Part shown: positions 24,646 through 38,137 of the stretch, one piece after another
Numbering within the stretch: position 1 is the first letter of the stretch
Layout: the number at the start of each line of letters is the position of its first letter
DNA from: Clusia tigrina
Taxonomy: Eukaryota > Arthropoda > Insecta > Diptera > Clusiidae
Assembly (NCBI GenBank): GCA_920105625.2
Contig: OV050032.1
Span: forward strand, 98,688,542 to 98,752,541
DNA length: 64,000 nucleotides
Reading direction: 5' to 3'
Made by a program: the position numbers and the translations under genes
Notes under the pieces: generated by a model
Database searches by the model: none
The model's input: only the letters and a program-made list of their open reading frames with translations
Told to the model about the DNA's origin: nothing

Positions 24646-27101
24646 TTATTGTTACAAAATTTCAAGGTTTTATGACGCTCCAGTAAAAAGTTACAAGCAT
24701 TTGTATGTTGCAAACTTTGATAGGTGTAGGTCGTACCGTATAGAAGTTAAGGGCGTTTGAAGTTTTATCAGTGTTTGATTTGGGACTCAATGGTAGCATA
24801 GCTTTGAGCGATAGCTTAAATTGACAAGAGGCTCAAGTACTTTATTGTTACAAAATTTCAAGGTTTTATGACGCTCCAGTAAAAAGTTACAAGCATTTGA
24901 ATGTTGCAAACTTTGATAGGTGTAGGACGTACCGTATAGAAGTTAGGGGCGTTTGAAGTTTTATCAGTGTTTGATTTGGGACTCTAGGGTAGCATAGCTT
25001 TGAGCGATGGCCTAAATTGACAAGAGGGTCGAGTACTTTACTGTTACAAAATTTCAAGGTTTTAGGACGCTCCAGTAAAACGTTACAAGCATTTGCATGT
25101 TGCAAACTTTGATAGGTGTAGGACGTACCGTATAGAAGTTAGGGGCGTTTGAAGTTTTATCAGTGTTTGATTTGGGACTCTAGGGTAGCATAGCTTTGAG
25201 CGATGGCCTAAATTGACAAGAGGGTCGAGTACTTTATTGTTACAAAATTTCAAGGTTTTATGACGCTCCAGTAAAAAGTTACAAGCATTTGAATGTTGCA
25301 AACTTTTTTAGGTGTAGGACGTACCGTATAGAAGTTAGGGGCGTTTGAAGTTTTATCAGTGTTTGATTTGGGACTCAATGGTAGCATAGATTTGAGCGAT
25401 AGCTTAAATTGACAAGAGGCTCAAGTACTTTATTGTTACAAAATTTCAAGGTTTTATGACGCTCCAGTAAAATGTTACAAGCATTTGAATGTTGCAAACT
25501 TTGATAGGTGTAGGACGTACCGTATAGAAGTTAGGGGCGTTTGAAGTTTTATCAGTGTTTGATTTGGGACTCTAGGGTAGCATAGCTTTGAGCGATAACT
25601 TAAATTGACAAGAGGGTCGAGTACTTTATTGTTACAAAATTTCAAGGTTTTATGACGGTCCAGTAAAAAGTTACAAGCATTTGAATGTTGCAAACTTTTT
25701 TAGGTGTAGGACGTACCGTATAGAAGTTAGGGGCGTTTCAAGTTTTATCAGTATTTGATTTGGGACTCTAGGGTAGCATAGCTTTGGGCGATGGCCTAAA
25801 TTGACAAGAGGGTCGAGTACTTTATTGTTTCAAAATTTCAAGGTTTTAGGACCTCCAGTAAAAAGTTACAAGCATTTGTATGTTGCAAACTTTGATAGGT
25901 GTAGGACGAACCGTATTGAAGTTAGGGGCGTTTGAAGCTTTATCAGTGTTTGTTTTGGGACTCTAGGGTAGCATAGCTTTGAGCGATAACTTAAATTGAC
26001 AAGAGGGTCGAGTACTTTATTGTTACAAAATTTCAAGGTTTTATGACGCTCCAGTAAAAAGTTACAAGCATTTGAAAGTTGCCAACTTTAATAGGTGAAG
26101 GACGTACCGTATAGAAGTTAGGGGCGTTTGAAGTTTTATCAGTGTTTGATTTGGGACTCAAGGGTAGCATAGCTTTGAGCGATGGCTTAAATTGACAAGA
26201 GGCTCGAGTACTTTATTGTTACAAAATTTCAAGGTTTTATGACGCTCCAGTAAAAAGTTACAAGCATTTGAATGTTGCAAACTTTTTTAGGTGTAGGACG
26301 TACCGTATAGAAGTTATTGGCGTTTGAAGTTTTATTAGTGTTTGATTTGGGACTCTAGGGTAGCATAGCTTTGAGCGATGGCCTAAATTGACAAGAGGGT
26401 CGAGTACTTTATTGTTACAAAATTTCAAGGTTTTATGACGCTCCAGTGAAAAGTTACAAGCATTTGAATGTTGCCAACTTTGATAGGTGTAGGACGTACC
26501 GTATATAAGTTAGGGGCGTTTGAAGTTTTATCAGTGTTTGATTTGGAACTCTAGGGTAGCATAGCTTTGAGCGATAGCTTAAATTGACAAGAGGCTCGAG
26601 TACTTTATTGTTACAAAATTTCAAGGTTTTATGACGCTCCAGTAAAAAGTTACAGGCATTTGTATGTTGCAAACTTTGATAGGTGTTGGACATACCGTAT
26701 AGAAGTTAGGGCCATTTAAAGTTTTATCAGTGTTTGATTTGGGACTCAAGGGTAGCATAGCTTTGAGCGATAGCTTAAATTGACAAGATTCTCGAGTACT
26801 TTATTGTTACAAAATTTCGAATTTTTATGACGCTCCAGTAAAAAGATACAAGAATTTGTATGTTGCAAACTTTGATAGGTGTAGGACGTACCGTATAGAA
26901 GGTAGGGCCATTTGAAGTTTTATCAGTGTTTGATTTGGGACTCTAGGGTAGCATAGCTTTGAGCGATAGCTTAAATTGACAAGAGGCTCGAGTACTTTAT
27001 TGTTACAAAATTTCAAGGTTTTAGGACGCTCCAGTAAAAAGTTACAAGCATTTGAATGTTGCAAATTTTGATAGGTGTAGGACGTACCGTAAAGAAGTTA
27101 G
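24646..27101. repeat. Single copy resembling the 9-monomer unit plus octamer relatives
   Basis: About 24722-25738 matches 29113-30129 (offset 4391), and 25739-26360 matches 28368-28989 (offset 2629). Together they make nearly one full 1762-bp nonamer lying outside the tandem nonamer block, more diverged than the tandem copies are from each other (for example GTATTTGATTTGG at 25752 and GACGAACCG at 25908). From about 26360 the sequence follows the octamer family (CTCCAGTGAAAAG, TTTCGAATTTTTATG). No gene is seen. Confidence 0.82.
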
Positions 27102-28367
27102 GGCCATTTGAAGTTTTATCAGTGTTTGATTTGGGACTCAAGGGTAGCATAGCTTTGAGCGATGGTTTAAATTGACAAGAGGCTCGAATACTTCATTGTT
27201 ACAAAATTGCAAGGTTTTATGACGCTCCAGTAAAAAGATACAAGCATTTGTATGTTGCAAACTTTGATAGGTGTAGGACATACCGTATAGAAGTTAGGGC
27301 CATTTGAAGTTTTATCAGTGTTTGATTTGGGACTCTAGGGTAGCATAGCTTTGAGCGATAGCTTAAATTGAGAAGAGGCTCGCGTACTTTATTGTTACAA
27401 AATTTCAAGGTTTTATGACGCTCCAGTAAAAAGTTACAAGCATTTGTATGTTGCAAACTTTGATAGGTGTAGGACGTACCGTATAGAAGTTATTGCCATT
27501 TGAAGTTTTATCAGTGTTTGATTTGGGACTCTAGGGTAGCATAGCTTTGAGCGATAACTTAAATTGACAAGAGGGTCGAGAACTTTATTGTTACAAAATT
27601 TCAAGGTTTTATGACGGTCCAGTAAAAAGTTACAAGCATTTGAATGTTGCAAACTTTTTTAGGTGTAGGACGTACCGTATAGAAGTTAGGGGCGTTTGAA
27701 GCTTTATCTGTGTTTGATTTGGGACTCTAGGGTAGCATAGCTTTGAGCGATGTCCTAAATTGACAAGAGGGTCGAGTACTTTATTGTTACAAAATTTCAA
27801 GGTTTTATGACGCTCCAGTAAAAAGTTACAAGCATTTGAATGTTGCAAACTTTGTTAGGTGTAGGACGTACCATATAGAAGTTAGGGGCGTTTGAAGTTT
27901 TATCAGTGTTTGATTTGGGACTCTAGGGTAGCATAGCTTTGAGCGATGGCTTAAATTGACAAGAGGCTCGGGTACTTTATTGTTACAAAATTTCAAGTTT
28001 TATGACGCTCCAGTAAAAAGTTACAAGCATTTGAATTTTTCCAACTTTGATAGGTGTAGGACGTACCGTAAAGAAGTTAGGGGCATTTGAAGTTTTATCA
28101 GTGTTTGATTTGAGACTCTAGGGTAGCATAGCTTTGAGCGACGGCTTAAATTGACAAGAGGCTCGAGTACTTTATTGTTACAAAATTTCAAGGTTTTAGG
28201 ACGCTCCAGTAAAAAGTTACAAGCATTTGTATGTTGCAAACTTTGATAGGTGTAGGACGTACCGTATAGAAATTAGGGGCGTTTGAAGTTTTATCAGTGT
28301 TTGATTTGGGACTCTGGGGTAGCATAGTTTTGAGCGATAACTTAAATTGACAAGATGCTCGAGTACT
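27102..28367. repeat. 19-monomer spaced duplication, copy 2, cut at 28367
   Basis: This is the partner of 23380-24645, with small private changes (TTGAGAAGAGG at about 27369, TCGAGAACTTT at 27576, GATGTCCTAAATT at 27750). It ends inside a monomer: GATGCTCGAGTACT is followed directly by CAAGTTTTATCAG, where copy 1 continues TTTATTGTTAC. Confidence 0.88.
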
Positions 28368-28375
28368 CAAGTTTT
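28360..28375. other. Out-of-register junction between two higher-order blocks
   Basis: Base 28367 corresponds to 24645 and base 28368 to 25739, so 1093 bp (five monomers plus 113 bp) present in the related copy is missing. The join lies between GAGTACT and CAAGTTTTATC and has no more than one shared base (T). The 83-bp remnant monomer breaks the 196-bp register, which in-phase unequal crossover would preserve. The tandem nonamer begins exactly here. Confidence 0.85.
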
Positions 28376-31300
28376 ATCAGTGTTTGATTTGGGACTCTAG
28401 GGTAGCATAGCTTTGGGCGATGGCCTAAATTGACAAGAGGGTCGAGTACTTTATTGTTTCAAAATTTCAAGGTTTTAGGACCTCCAGTAAAAAGTTACAA
28501 GCATTTGTATGTTGCAAACTTTGATAGGTGTAGGACGTACCGTATTGAAGTTAGGGGCGTTTGAAACTTTATCAGTGTTTGTTTTGGGACTCTAGGGTAG
28601 CATAGCTTTGAGCGATAACTTAAATTGACAAGAGGGTCGAGTACTTTATTGTTACAAAATTTCAAGGTTTTATGACGCTCCAGTAAAAAGTTACAAGCAT
28701 TTGAAAGTTGCCAACTTTAATAGGTGAAGGACGTACCGTATAGAAGTTAGGGGCGTTTGAAGTTTTATCAGTGTTTGATTTGGGACTCAAGGGTAGCATA
28801 GCTTTGAGCGATGGCTTAAATTGACAAGAGGCTCGAGTACTTTATTGTTACAAAATTTCAAGGTTTTATGACGCTCCAGTAAAAAGTTACAAGCATTTGA
28901 ATGTTGCAAACTTTTTTAGGTGTAGAACGTACCGTATAGAAGTTATTGGCGTTTGAAGTTTTATTAGTGTTTGATTTGGGACTCTAGGGTAGCATATCTT
29001 TGAGCGATGGCTTAAATTGACAAGAGGGTCGAGTACTTTATTGTTTCAAAATTTCAAGGTTTTAGGACCTCCAGTAAAAAGTTACAAGCATTTGTATGTT
29101 GCAAACTTTGATAGGTGTAGGTCGTACCGTATAGAAGTTAGGGGCGTTTGAAGTTTTATCAGTGTTTGATTTGGGACTCAATGGTAGCATAGCTTTGAGC
29201 GATAGCTTAAATTGACAAGAGGCTCAAGTACTTTATTGTTACAAAATTTCAAGGTTTTATGACGCTCCAGTAAAAAGTTACAAGCATTTGAATGTTGCAA
29301 ACTTTGATAGGTGTAGGACGTACCGTATAGAAGTTAGGGGCGTTTGAAGTTTTATCAGTGTTTGATTTGGGACTCTAGGGTAGCATAGCTTTGAGCGATG
29401 GCCTAAATTGACAAGAGGGTCGAGTACTTTACTGTTACAAAATTTCAAGGTTTTAGGACGCTCCAGTAAAACGTTACAAGCATTTGCATGTTGCAAACTT
29501 TGATAGGTGTAGGACGTACCGTATAGAAGTTAGGGGCGTTTGAAGTTTTATCAGTGTTTGATTTGGGACTCTAGGGTAGCATAGCTTTGAGCGATGGCCT
29601 AAATTGACAAGAGGGTCGAGTACTTTATTGTTACAAAATTTCAAGGTTTTATGACGCTCCAGTAAAAAGTTACAAGCATTTGAATGTTGCAAACTTTTTT
29701 AGGTGTAGGACGTACCGTATAGAAGTTAGGGGCGTTTGAAGTTTTATCAGTGTTTGATTTGGGACTCAATGGTAGCATAGATTTGAGCGATAGCTTAAAT
29801 TGACAAGAGGCTCAAGTACTTTATTGTTACAAAATTTCAAGGTTTTATGACGCTCCAGTAAAATGTTACAAGCATTTGAATGTTGCAAACTTTGATAGGT
29901 GTAGGACGTACCGTATAGAAGTTAGGGGCGTTTGAAGTTTTATCAGTGTTTGATTTTGGACTCTAGGGTAGCATAGCTTTGAGCGATAACTTAAATTGAC
30001 AAGAGGGTCGAGTACTTTATTGTTACAAAATTTCAAGGTTTTATGACGGTCCAGTAAAAAGTTACAAGCATTTGAATGTTGCAAACTTTTTTAGGTGTAG
30101 GACGTACCGTATAGAAGTTAGGGGCGTTTCAAGTTTTATCAGTGTTTGATTTGGGACTCTAGGGTAGCATAGCTTTGGGCGATGGCCTAAATTGACAAGA
30201 GGGTCGAGTACTTTATTGTTTCAAAATTTCAAGGTTTTAGGACCTCCAGTAAAAAGTTACAAGCATTTGTATGTTGCAAACTTTGATAGGTGTAGGACGT
30301 ACCGTATTGAAGTTAGGGGCGTTTGAAACTTTATCAGTGTTTGTTTTGGGACTCTAGGGTAGCATAGCTTTGAGCGATAACTTAAATTGACAAGAGGGTC
30401 GAGTACTTTATTGTTACAAAATTTCAAGGTTTTATGACGCTCCAGTAAAAAGTTACAAGCATTTGAAAGTTGCCAACTTTAATAGGTGAAGGACGTACCG
30501 TATAGAAGTTAGGGGCGTTTGAAGTTTTATCAGTGTTTGATTTGGGACTCAAGGGTAGCATAGCTTTGAGCGATGGCTTAAATTAACAAGAGGCTCGAGT
30601 ACTTTATTGTTACAAAATTTCAAGGTTTTATGACGCTCCAGTAAAAAGTTACAAGCATTTGAATGTTGCAAACTTTTTTAGGTGTAGAACGTACCGTATA
30701 GAAGTTATTGGCGTTTGAAGTTTTATTAGTGTTTGATTTGGGACTCTAGGGTAGCATATCTTTGAGCGATGGCTTAAATTGACAAGAGGGTCGAGTACTT
30801 TATTGTTTCAAAATTTCAAGGTTTTAGGACCTCCAGTAAAAAGTTACAAGCATTTGTATGTCGCAAACTTTGATAGGTGTAGGTCGTACCGTATAGAAGT
30901 TAGGGGCGTTTGAAGTTTTATCAGTGTTTGATTTGGGACTCAATGGTAGCATAGCTTTGAGCGATAGCTTAAATTGACAAGAGGCTCAAGTACTTTATTG
31001 TTACAAAATTTCAAGGTTTTATGACGCTCCAGTAAAAAGTTACAAGCATTTGAATGTTGCAAACTTTGATAGGTGTAGGACGTACCGTATAGAAGTTAGG
31101 GGCGTTTGAAGTTTTATCAGTGTTTGATTTGGGACTCTAGGGTAGCATAGCTTTGAGCGATGGCCTAAATTGACAAGAGGGTCGAGTACTTTACTGTTAC
31201 AAAATTTCAAGGTTTTAGGACGCTCCAGTAAAACGTTACAAGCATTTGCATGTTGCAAACTTTGATAGGTGTAGGACGTACCGTATAGAAGTTAGGGGCG

Positions 31301-34300
31301 TTTGAAGTTTTATCAGTGTTTGATTTGGGACTCTAGGGTAGCATAGCTTTGAGCGATGGCCTAAATTGACAAGAGGGTCGAGTACTTTATTGTTACAAAA
31401 TTTCAAGGTTTTATGACGCTCCAGTAAAAAGTTACAAGCATTTGAATGTTGCAAACTTTTTTAGGTGTAGGACGTACCGTATAGAAGTTAGGGGCGTTTG
31501 AAGTTTTATCAGTGTTTGATTTGGGACTCAATGGTAGCATAGATTTGAGCGATAGCTTAAATTGACAAGAGGCTCAAGTACTTTATTGTTACAAAATTTC
31601 AAGGTTTTATGACGCTCCAGTAAAATGTTACAAGCATTTGAATGTTGCAAACTTTGATAGGTGTAGGACGTACCGTATAGAAGTTAGGGGCGTTTGAAGT
31701 TTTATCAGTGTTTGATTTGGGACTCTAGGGTAGCATAGCTTTGAGCGATAACTTAAATTGACAAGAGGGTCGAGTACTTTATTGTTACAAAATTTCAAGG
31801 TTTTATGACGGTCCAGTAAAAAGTTACAAGCATTTGAATGTTGCAAACTTTTTTAGGTGTAGGACGTACCGTATAGAAGTTAGGGGCGTTTCAAGTTTTA
31901 TCAGTGTTTGATTTGGGACTCTAGGGTAGCATAGCTTTGTGCGATGGCCTAAATTGACAAGAGGGTCGAGTACTTTATTGTTTCAAAATTTCAAGGTTTT
32001 AGGACCTCCAGTAAAAAGTTACAAGCATTTGTATGTTGCAAACTTTGATAGGTGTAGGACGTACCGTATTGAAGTTAGGGGCGTTTGAAACTTTATCAGT
32101 GTTTGTTTTGGGACTCTAGGGTAGCATAGCTTTGAGCGATAACTTAAATTGACAAGAGGGTCGAGTACTTTATTGTTACAAAATTTCAAGGTTTTATGAC
32201 GCTCCAGTAAAAAGTTACAAGCATTTGAAAGTTGCCAACTTTAATAGGTGAAGGACGTACCGTATAGAAGTTAGGGGCGTTTGAAGTTTTATCAGTGTTT
32301 GATTTGGGACTCAAGGGTAGCATAGCTTTGAGCGATGGCTTAAATTGACAAGAGGCTCGAGTACTTTATTGTTACAAAATTTCAAGGTTTTATGACGCTC
32401 CAGTAAAAAGTTACAAGCATTTGAATGTTGCAAACTTTTTTAGGTGTAGAACGTACCGTATAGAAGTTATTGGCGTTTGAAGTTTTATTAGTGTTTGATT
32501 TGGGACTCTAGGGTAGCATATCTTTGAGCGATAGCTTAAATTGACAAGAGGGTCGAGTACTTTATTGTTTCAAAATTTCAAGGTTTTAGGACCTCCAGTA
32601 AAAAGTTACAAGCATTTGTATGTTGCAAACTTTGATAGGTGTAGGTCGTACCGTATAGAAGTTAGGGGCGTTTGAAGTTTTATCAGTGTTTGATTTGGGA
32701 CTCAATGGTAGCATAGCTTTGAGCGATAGCTTAAATTGACAAGAGGCTCAAGTACTTTATTGTTACAAAATTTCAAGGTTTTATGACGCTCCAGTAAAAA
32801 GTTACAAGCATTTGAATGTTGCAAACTTTGATAGGTGTAGGACGTACCGTATAGAAGTTAGGGGCGTTTGAAGTTTTATCAGTGTTTGATTTGGGACTCT
32901 AGGGTAGCATAGCTTTGAGCGATGGCCTAAATTGACAAGAGGGTCGAGTACTTTACTGTTACAAAATTTCAAGGTTTTAGGACGCTCCAGTAAAACGTTA
33001 CAAGCATTTGCATGTTGCAAACTTTGATAGGTGTAGGACGTACCGTATAGAAGTTAGGGGCGTTTGAAGTTTTATCAGTGTTTGATTTGGGACTCTAGGG
33101 TAGCATAGCTTTGAGCGATGGCCTAAATTGACAAGAGGGTCGAGTACTTTATTGTTACAAAATTTCAAGGTTTTATGACGCTCCAGTAAAAAGTTACAAG
33201 CATTTGAATGTTGCAAACTTTTATAGGTGTAGGACGTACCGTATAGAAGTTAGGGGCGTTTGAAGTTTTATCAGTGTTTGATTTGGGACTCAATGGTAGC
33301 ATAGATTTGAGCGATAGCTTAAATTGACAAGAGGCTCAAGTACTTTATTGTTACAAAATTTCAAGGTTTTATGACGCTCCAGTAAAATGTTACAAGCATT
33401 TGAATGTTGCAAACTTTGATAGGTGTAGGACGTACCGTATAGAAGTTAGGGGCGTTTGAAGTTTTATCAGTGTTTGATTTTGGACTCTAGGGTAGCATAG
33501 CTTTGAGCGATAACTTAAATTGACAAGAGGGTCGAGTACTTTATTGTTACAAAATTTCAAGGTTTTATGACGCTCCAGTAAAAAGTTACAAGCATTTGAA
33601 TGTTGCAAACTTTTTTAGGTGTAGGACGTACCGTATAGAAGTTAGGGGCGTTTCAAGTTTTATCAGTGTTTGATTTGGGACTCTAGGGTAGCATAGCTTT
33701 GGGCGATGGCCTAAATTGACAAGAGGGTCGAGTACTTTATTGTTTCAAAATTTCAAGGTTTTAGGACCTCCAGTAAAAAGTTACAAGCATTTGTATGTTG
33801 CAAACTTTGATAGGTGTAGGACGTACCGTATTGAAGTTAGGGGCGTTTGAAACTTTATCAGTGTTTGTTTTGGGACTCTAGGGTAGCATAGCTTTGAGCG
33901 ATAACTTAAATTGACAAGAGGGTCGAGTACTTTATTGTTACAAAATTTCAAGGTTTTATGACGCTCCAGTAAAAAGTTACAAGCATTTGAAAGTTGCCAA
34001 ATTTAATAGGTGAAGGACGTACCGTATAGAAGTTAGGGGCGTTTGAAGTTTTATCAGTGTTTGATTTGGGACTCAAGGGTAGCATAGCTTTGAGCGATGG
34101 CTTAAATTGACAAGAGGCTCGAGTACTTTATTGTTACAAAATTTCAAGGTTTTATGACGCTCCAGTAAAAAGTTACAAGCATTTGAATGTTGCAAACTTT
34201 TTTAGGTGTAGAACGTACCGTATAGAAGTTATTGGCGTTTGAAGTTTTATTAGTGTTTGATTTGGGACTCTAGGGTAGCATATCTTTGAGCGATGGCTTA

Positions 34301-34393
34301 AATTGACAAGAGGGTCGAGTACTTTATTGTTTCAAAATTTCAAGGTTTTAGGACCTCCAGTAAAAAGTTACAAGCATTTGTATGTTGCAAACT
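28368..34393. repeat. 9-monomer higher-order repeat, 3.4 tandem copies (1762 bp)
   Basis: The start motif CAAGTTTTATCAG (with C in place of the usual G) falls at 28368, 30130, 31892 and 33654, each exactly 1762 bp apart. The period is 9 x 196 minus 2, explained by two units per copy that read TTTTAGGACCTCCAG with one base missing. Copies are nearly identical; the few differences I see include AAATTAACAAG at about 30592, TTTGTGCGATGG near 31937, ATGTCGCAAAC near 30859 and GATTTTGGAC in some copies. The fourth copy stops near 34393, where TTTTTTAGGTGTAGAACG replaces TTTGATAGGTGTAGGTCG. This is the most homogeneous block of the window. No gene is seen. Confidence 0.94.
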
Positions 34394-36132
34394 TTTTTAG
34401 GTGTAGAACGTACCGTATAGAAGTTAGGGGCGTTTGATGTTTTATCGTGTTTGACTTGGGACTCTAGGGTAGCATAGCTTTGAGCGATAACTTAAATTGA
34501 CAAGAGGCTCGGGTACTTTATTGTTACAAAATTTCAAGGTTTTATGACGCTCCAGTAAAAAGTTACAAGCATTTGTATGTTGCAAACTTTGATAGGTGTA
34601 GGACGTACCGTAAAGAAGTTAGGGCCATTTGAAGTTTTATCAGTGTTTGATTTGGGACTCAAGGGTAGCATAGCTTTGAGCGATGGCTTAAATTGACAAG
34701 AGGCTCGAGTACTTCATTGTTACAAAATTTCAAGGTTTTATGACGCTCCAGCAAAAAGTTACAAGCATTTGTATGTTGCAAACTTTTATAGGTGTAGGAC
34801 GTACCGTATAGAAGTTAGGGCCATTTGAAGTTTTGTCAGTGTTTGATTTGGGACTCTAGGGTAGCATTGATTTGAGCGATAGCTTAAATTGACAAGAGGC
34901 TCGAGTACTTTATTGTTACAAAATTTCAAGGTTTTATGACGCTCCAGTAAAAAGTTACAAGCATTTGTATGTTGCAAACTTTGATTGGTGTAGGACGTAC
35001 CGTATACAAGTTAGGGCCATTTGAAGTTTTATCAGTGTTTGATTTGGGACTCTAGGGTAGCATAGCTTTGAGCGATAGCTTAAATTGACAAGAGGCTCGA
35101 GTACTTTATTGTTACAAAATTTCAAGGTTTTATGACGCTCCAGTAAAAAATTACAAGCATTTGTATGTTGCAAACTTTGATTGGTGTAGGACGTACCGTA
35201 TAGAAGTTAGGGCCATTTGAAGTTTTATCAGTGTTTCATTTGGGACTCTAGGGTAGCATAGCTTTGATCGATGGCTTAAATTGACAAGAGGCTCGAGTAC
35301 TTCATTGTTACAAAATTTCAAGGTTTTATGACGCTCCAGTAAAAAGTGACAAGCATTTGTATGTTGCAAACTTTGATAGGTGTAGGACGTACCGTAAAGA
35401 AGTTAGGGGCGTTTGAAATTTTATCAGTGTTTGATTTGGGACTCTAGGGTAGCATAGTTTTGATCGATGGCTTAAATTGACAAGAGGCTCCAGTACTTCA
35501 TTGTTACCAAATTTCAAGGTTTTATGACGCTCCAGTAAAAAGTTACAAGCATTTGTTTAGTTTGCAAACTTTGATAGGTGTAGGACGTACCGTATAGAAG
35601 TTAGGGCCATTTGAAGTTTTATCAGTGTTTGATTTGGGACTCAAGGGTAGCATAGCTTTGAGCGATGGTTTAAATTGACAAGAGGCTCGAATACTTCATT
35701 GTTACAAAATTTCAAGGTTTTATGACGCTCCAGTAAAAAGATACAAGCATTTGTATGTTGCAAACTTTGATAGGTGTAGGACGTACCGTAAAGAAGTTAG
35801 GGGCGTTTGAAGTTTTATCAGTGTTTGATTTGGGACTCTAGGGTAGCATAGGTTTGAGCGATAACTTAAATTGACAAGAGGGTCGAGTACTTTATTGTTA
35901 CAAAATTTCAAGGTTTTATGACGCTCCAGTAAAAAGTTACAAGCATTTGAATGTTGCCAACTTTGATAGGTGTAGGACGTACCGTATAGAAGTTAAGGGC
36001 GTTTGAAGTTTTATCAGTGTTTGATTTGGGACTCTAGGGTAGCATAGCTTTGAGCGATAGCTTAAATTGACAAGAGGCTCGAGTACTTCATTGTTACAAA
36101 ATTTCAAGGTTTTTTGACGCTCCAGTAAAAAG
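34394..36132. repeat. Satellite segment carrying the GATCGATGG module, second occurrence
   Basis: About 34600-35520 follows 22400-23300 at an offset of 12223 bp (AGATTTGAG or TTGATTTGAG, GATTGGTGTAGG, AAAAAATTACAAG, TTTGATCGATGG). One unit near 34444 lacks two adjacent positions of ATCAGTG (reads ATCGTG), and another near 35552 reads GCATTTGTTTAGTTTGC, a small local rearrangement unique in the window. No gene is seen. Confidence 0.78.
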
Positions 36133-38137
36133 TTACAAGCATTTGTATGTTGCAAACTTTGATAAGTGTAGGGCGTACCGTATAGAAGTTAGGGCCATTT
36201 GAAGTTTTATCAGTGTTTGATTTGGGACTCTCGGGTAGCATAGCTTTGAGCGATAGCTTAAATTGACAAGAGGCTCGAGTACTTTATTGTTACAAAATTT
36301 CAAGGTTTTATGACGCTCCAGTAAAAAGTTACAACATTTGAATGTTGCCAACTTTGATAGGTGTAGGACGTACCGTAAAGAAGATAGGGGCGTTTGAAGT
36401 TTTATCAGTGTTTGATTTAGGACTCTAGGGTAGCATAACTTTGAGCGATAACTTAAATTGACAAGAGGGTCGAGTACTTTATTGTTACAAAATTTCAAGG
36501 TTTTATGACGCTCCAGTAAAAAGTTACAAGCATTTGAATGTTGCCAACATTGATAGGTGTAGGACGTACCGTATAGAAGTTAGGGGCGTTTGAAGTTTTA
36601 TCAGTGCTTGATTTGGGACTCTAGGGTAGCATAGCTTTGAGCGATAGCTTAAATTGACAAGAGGCTCGAGTACTTCATTGTTAGAAAATTTCAAGGTTTT
36701 ATGACGCTCCAGTAAAAAGATACAAGCATTAGTATGTTGCAAACTTTGATAGGTGTAGGACGTACCGTATAGAAGTTAGGGCCATTTGAAGTTTTATCAG
36801 TGTTTGATTTGGGACTCTAGGGTAGCATAGCTTTGAGCGATAGCTTAAATTGACAAGAGGCCCGAGTACTTTCTTGTTACAAAATTTCAAGGTTTTATGG
36901 CGCTCCAGTAAAAATTTACAAGCATTTGTATGTTGCAAACTTTGATTGGTGTAGGACGTACCGTATAAAAGTTAGGGCCATTTGAAGTTTTATCAGTATT
37001 TGATTTGGGACTCAAGGGTAGCATAGCTTTGAGCGATAGCTTAAATTGACAAGAGGCTCGAGTACTTTATTGTTACAAAATTTCAAGGTTTTATGGCGCT
37101 CCTGTAAAAAGTTACAAGCATTTGTATGTTGCAAACTTTGATAGGTGTAGGACGTACCGTAAAGAAGTTAGGGGCGTTTGAAGTTTTATCAGTGTTTGAT
37201 TTGGGACTCAAGGGTAGCATAGCTTTGAGCGATGACCTAAATTGACAAGAGGCTCGAGTACTTTATTGTTACAAAATTTCAAGGTTTTATGACGCTCCAG
37301 TAAAAAGTTACAAGCGTTTGTATGTTGCAAACTTTGATAGGTGTAGGACGTACCATTAAGAAGTTAGGGACGTTTGAAGTTTTATCAGTGTTTGATTTGG
37401 GACTCAAGGGTAGCATAGCTTTGAGCGATGGCTTAAATTGACAAGAGGCTCGAGTACTTTATTGTTACAAAATTTCAAGGTTTTATGACACTCCAGTAAA
37501 AAGTTACTAGCAATTGTATGTTGCAAACTTTGATAAGTGTAGGGCGTACCGTATAGAAGTTAGGGCCATTTGAAGTTTTATCAGTGTTTGATTTGGGACT
37601 CTCGGGTAGCATAGCTTTGAGCGATAGCTTAAATTGACAAGAGGCTCGAGTACTTTATTGTTACAAAATTTCAAGGTTTTATGACGCTCCAGTAAAAAGT
37701 TACAACATTTGAATGTTGCCAACTTTGATCGGTGTAGGACGTACCGTAAAGAAGATAGGGGCGTTTGAAGTTTTATCAGTGTTTGATTTGGGACTCTAGG
37801 GTAGCATAACTTTGAGCGATAACTTTAATTGACAAGAGGGTCGAGTACTTTATTGTTACAAAATTTCAAGGTTTTATGACGCTCCAGTAAAAAGTTACAA
37901 GCATTTGAATGTTGCCAACTTTGATAGGTGTAGGACGTACCGTATAGAAGTTAGGGGCGTTTGAAGTTTTATCAGTGTTAGATTTGGGACTCTAGGGTAG
38001 CATAGCTTTGAGCGATAGCTTAAATTGACAAGAGGCTCGAGTACTTCATTGTTAGAAAATTTCAAGGTTTTATGACGCTCCAGTAAAAAGATACAAGCAT
38101 TAGTATGTTGCAAACTTTGATAGGTGTAGAACGTACC
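36133..38137. repeat. 7-monomer duplication (1371 bp)
   Basis: About 36150-36765 recurs at 37521-38136 with a spacing of 1371 bp (7 x 196 minus 1). Both copies carry GATAAGTGTAGGGCG, CTCTCGGGTAGC, GTTACAACATTTG (one G missing; 36331 and 37702), GAAGATAGGGG, TTGTTAGAAAATTTC and GCATTAGTATG. The missing G makes those two units 195 bp, a multiple of three, which is why a longer minus-strand frame appears there by accident (36133-36498). No gene is seen. Confidence 0.85.

Noticed and set aside
35550..35565. GCATTTGTTTAGTTTGC as a possible transposon footprint
   Set aside because: It is a change of a few bases with no target-site duplication or terminal repeats; a local replication error explains it.
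36133..36498. A 121-codon minus-strand frame (also 41780-42184 and 48412-48789, 134 and 125 codons)
   Set aside because: Each spans two monomers because an indel made one unit a multiple of three (195, 189 or 162 bp). These are accidental fusions of satellite frames, not longer genes.
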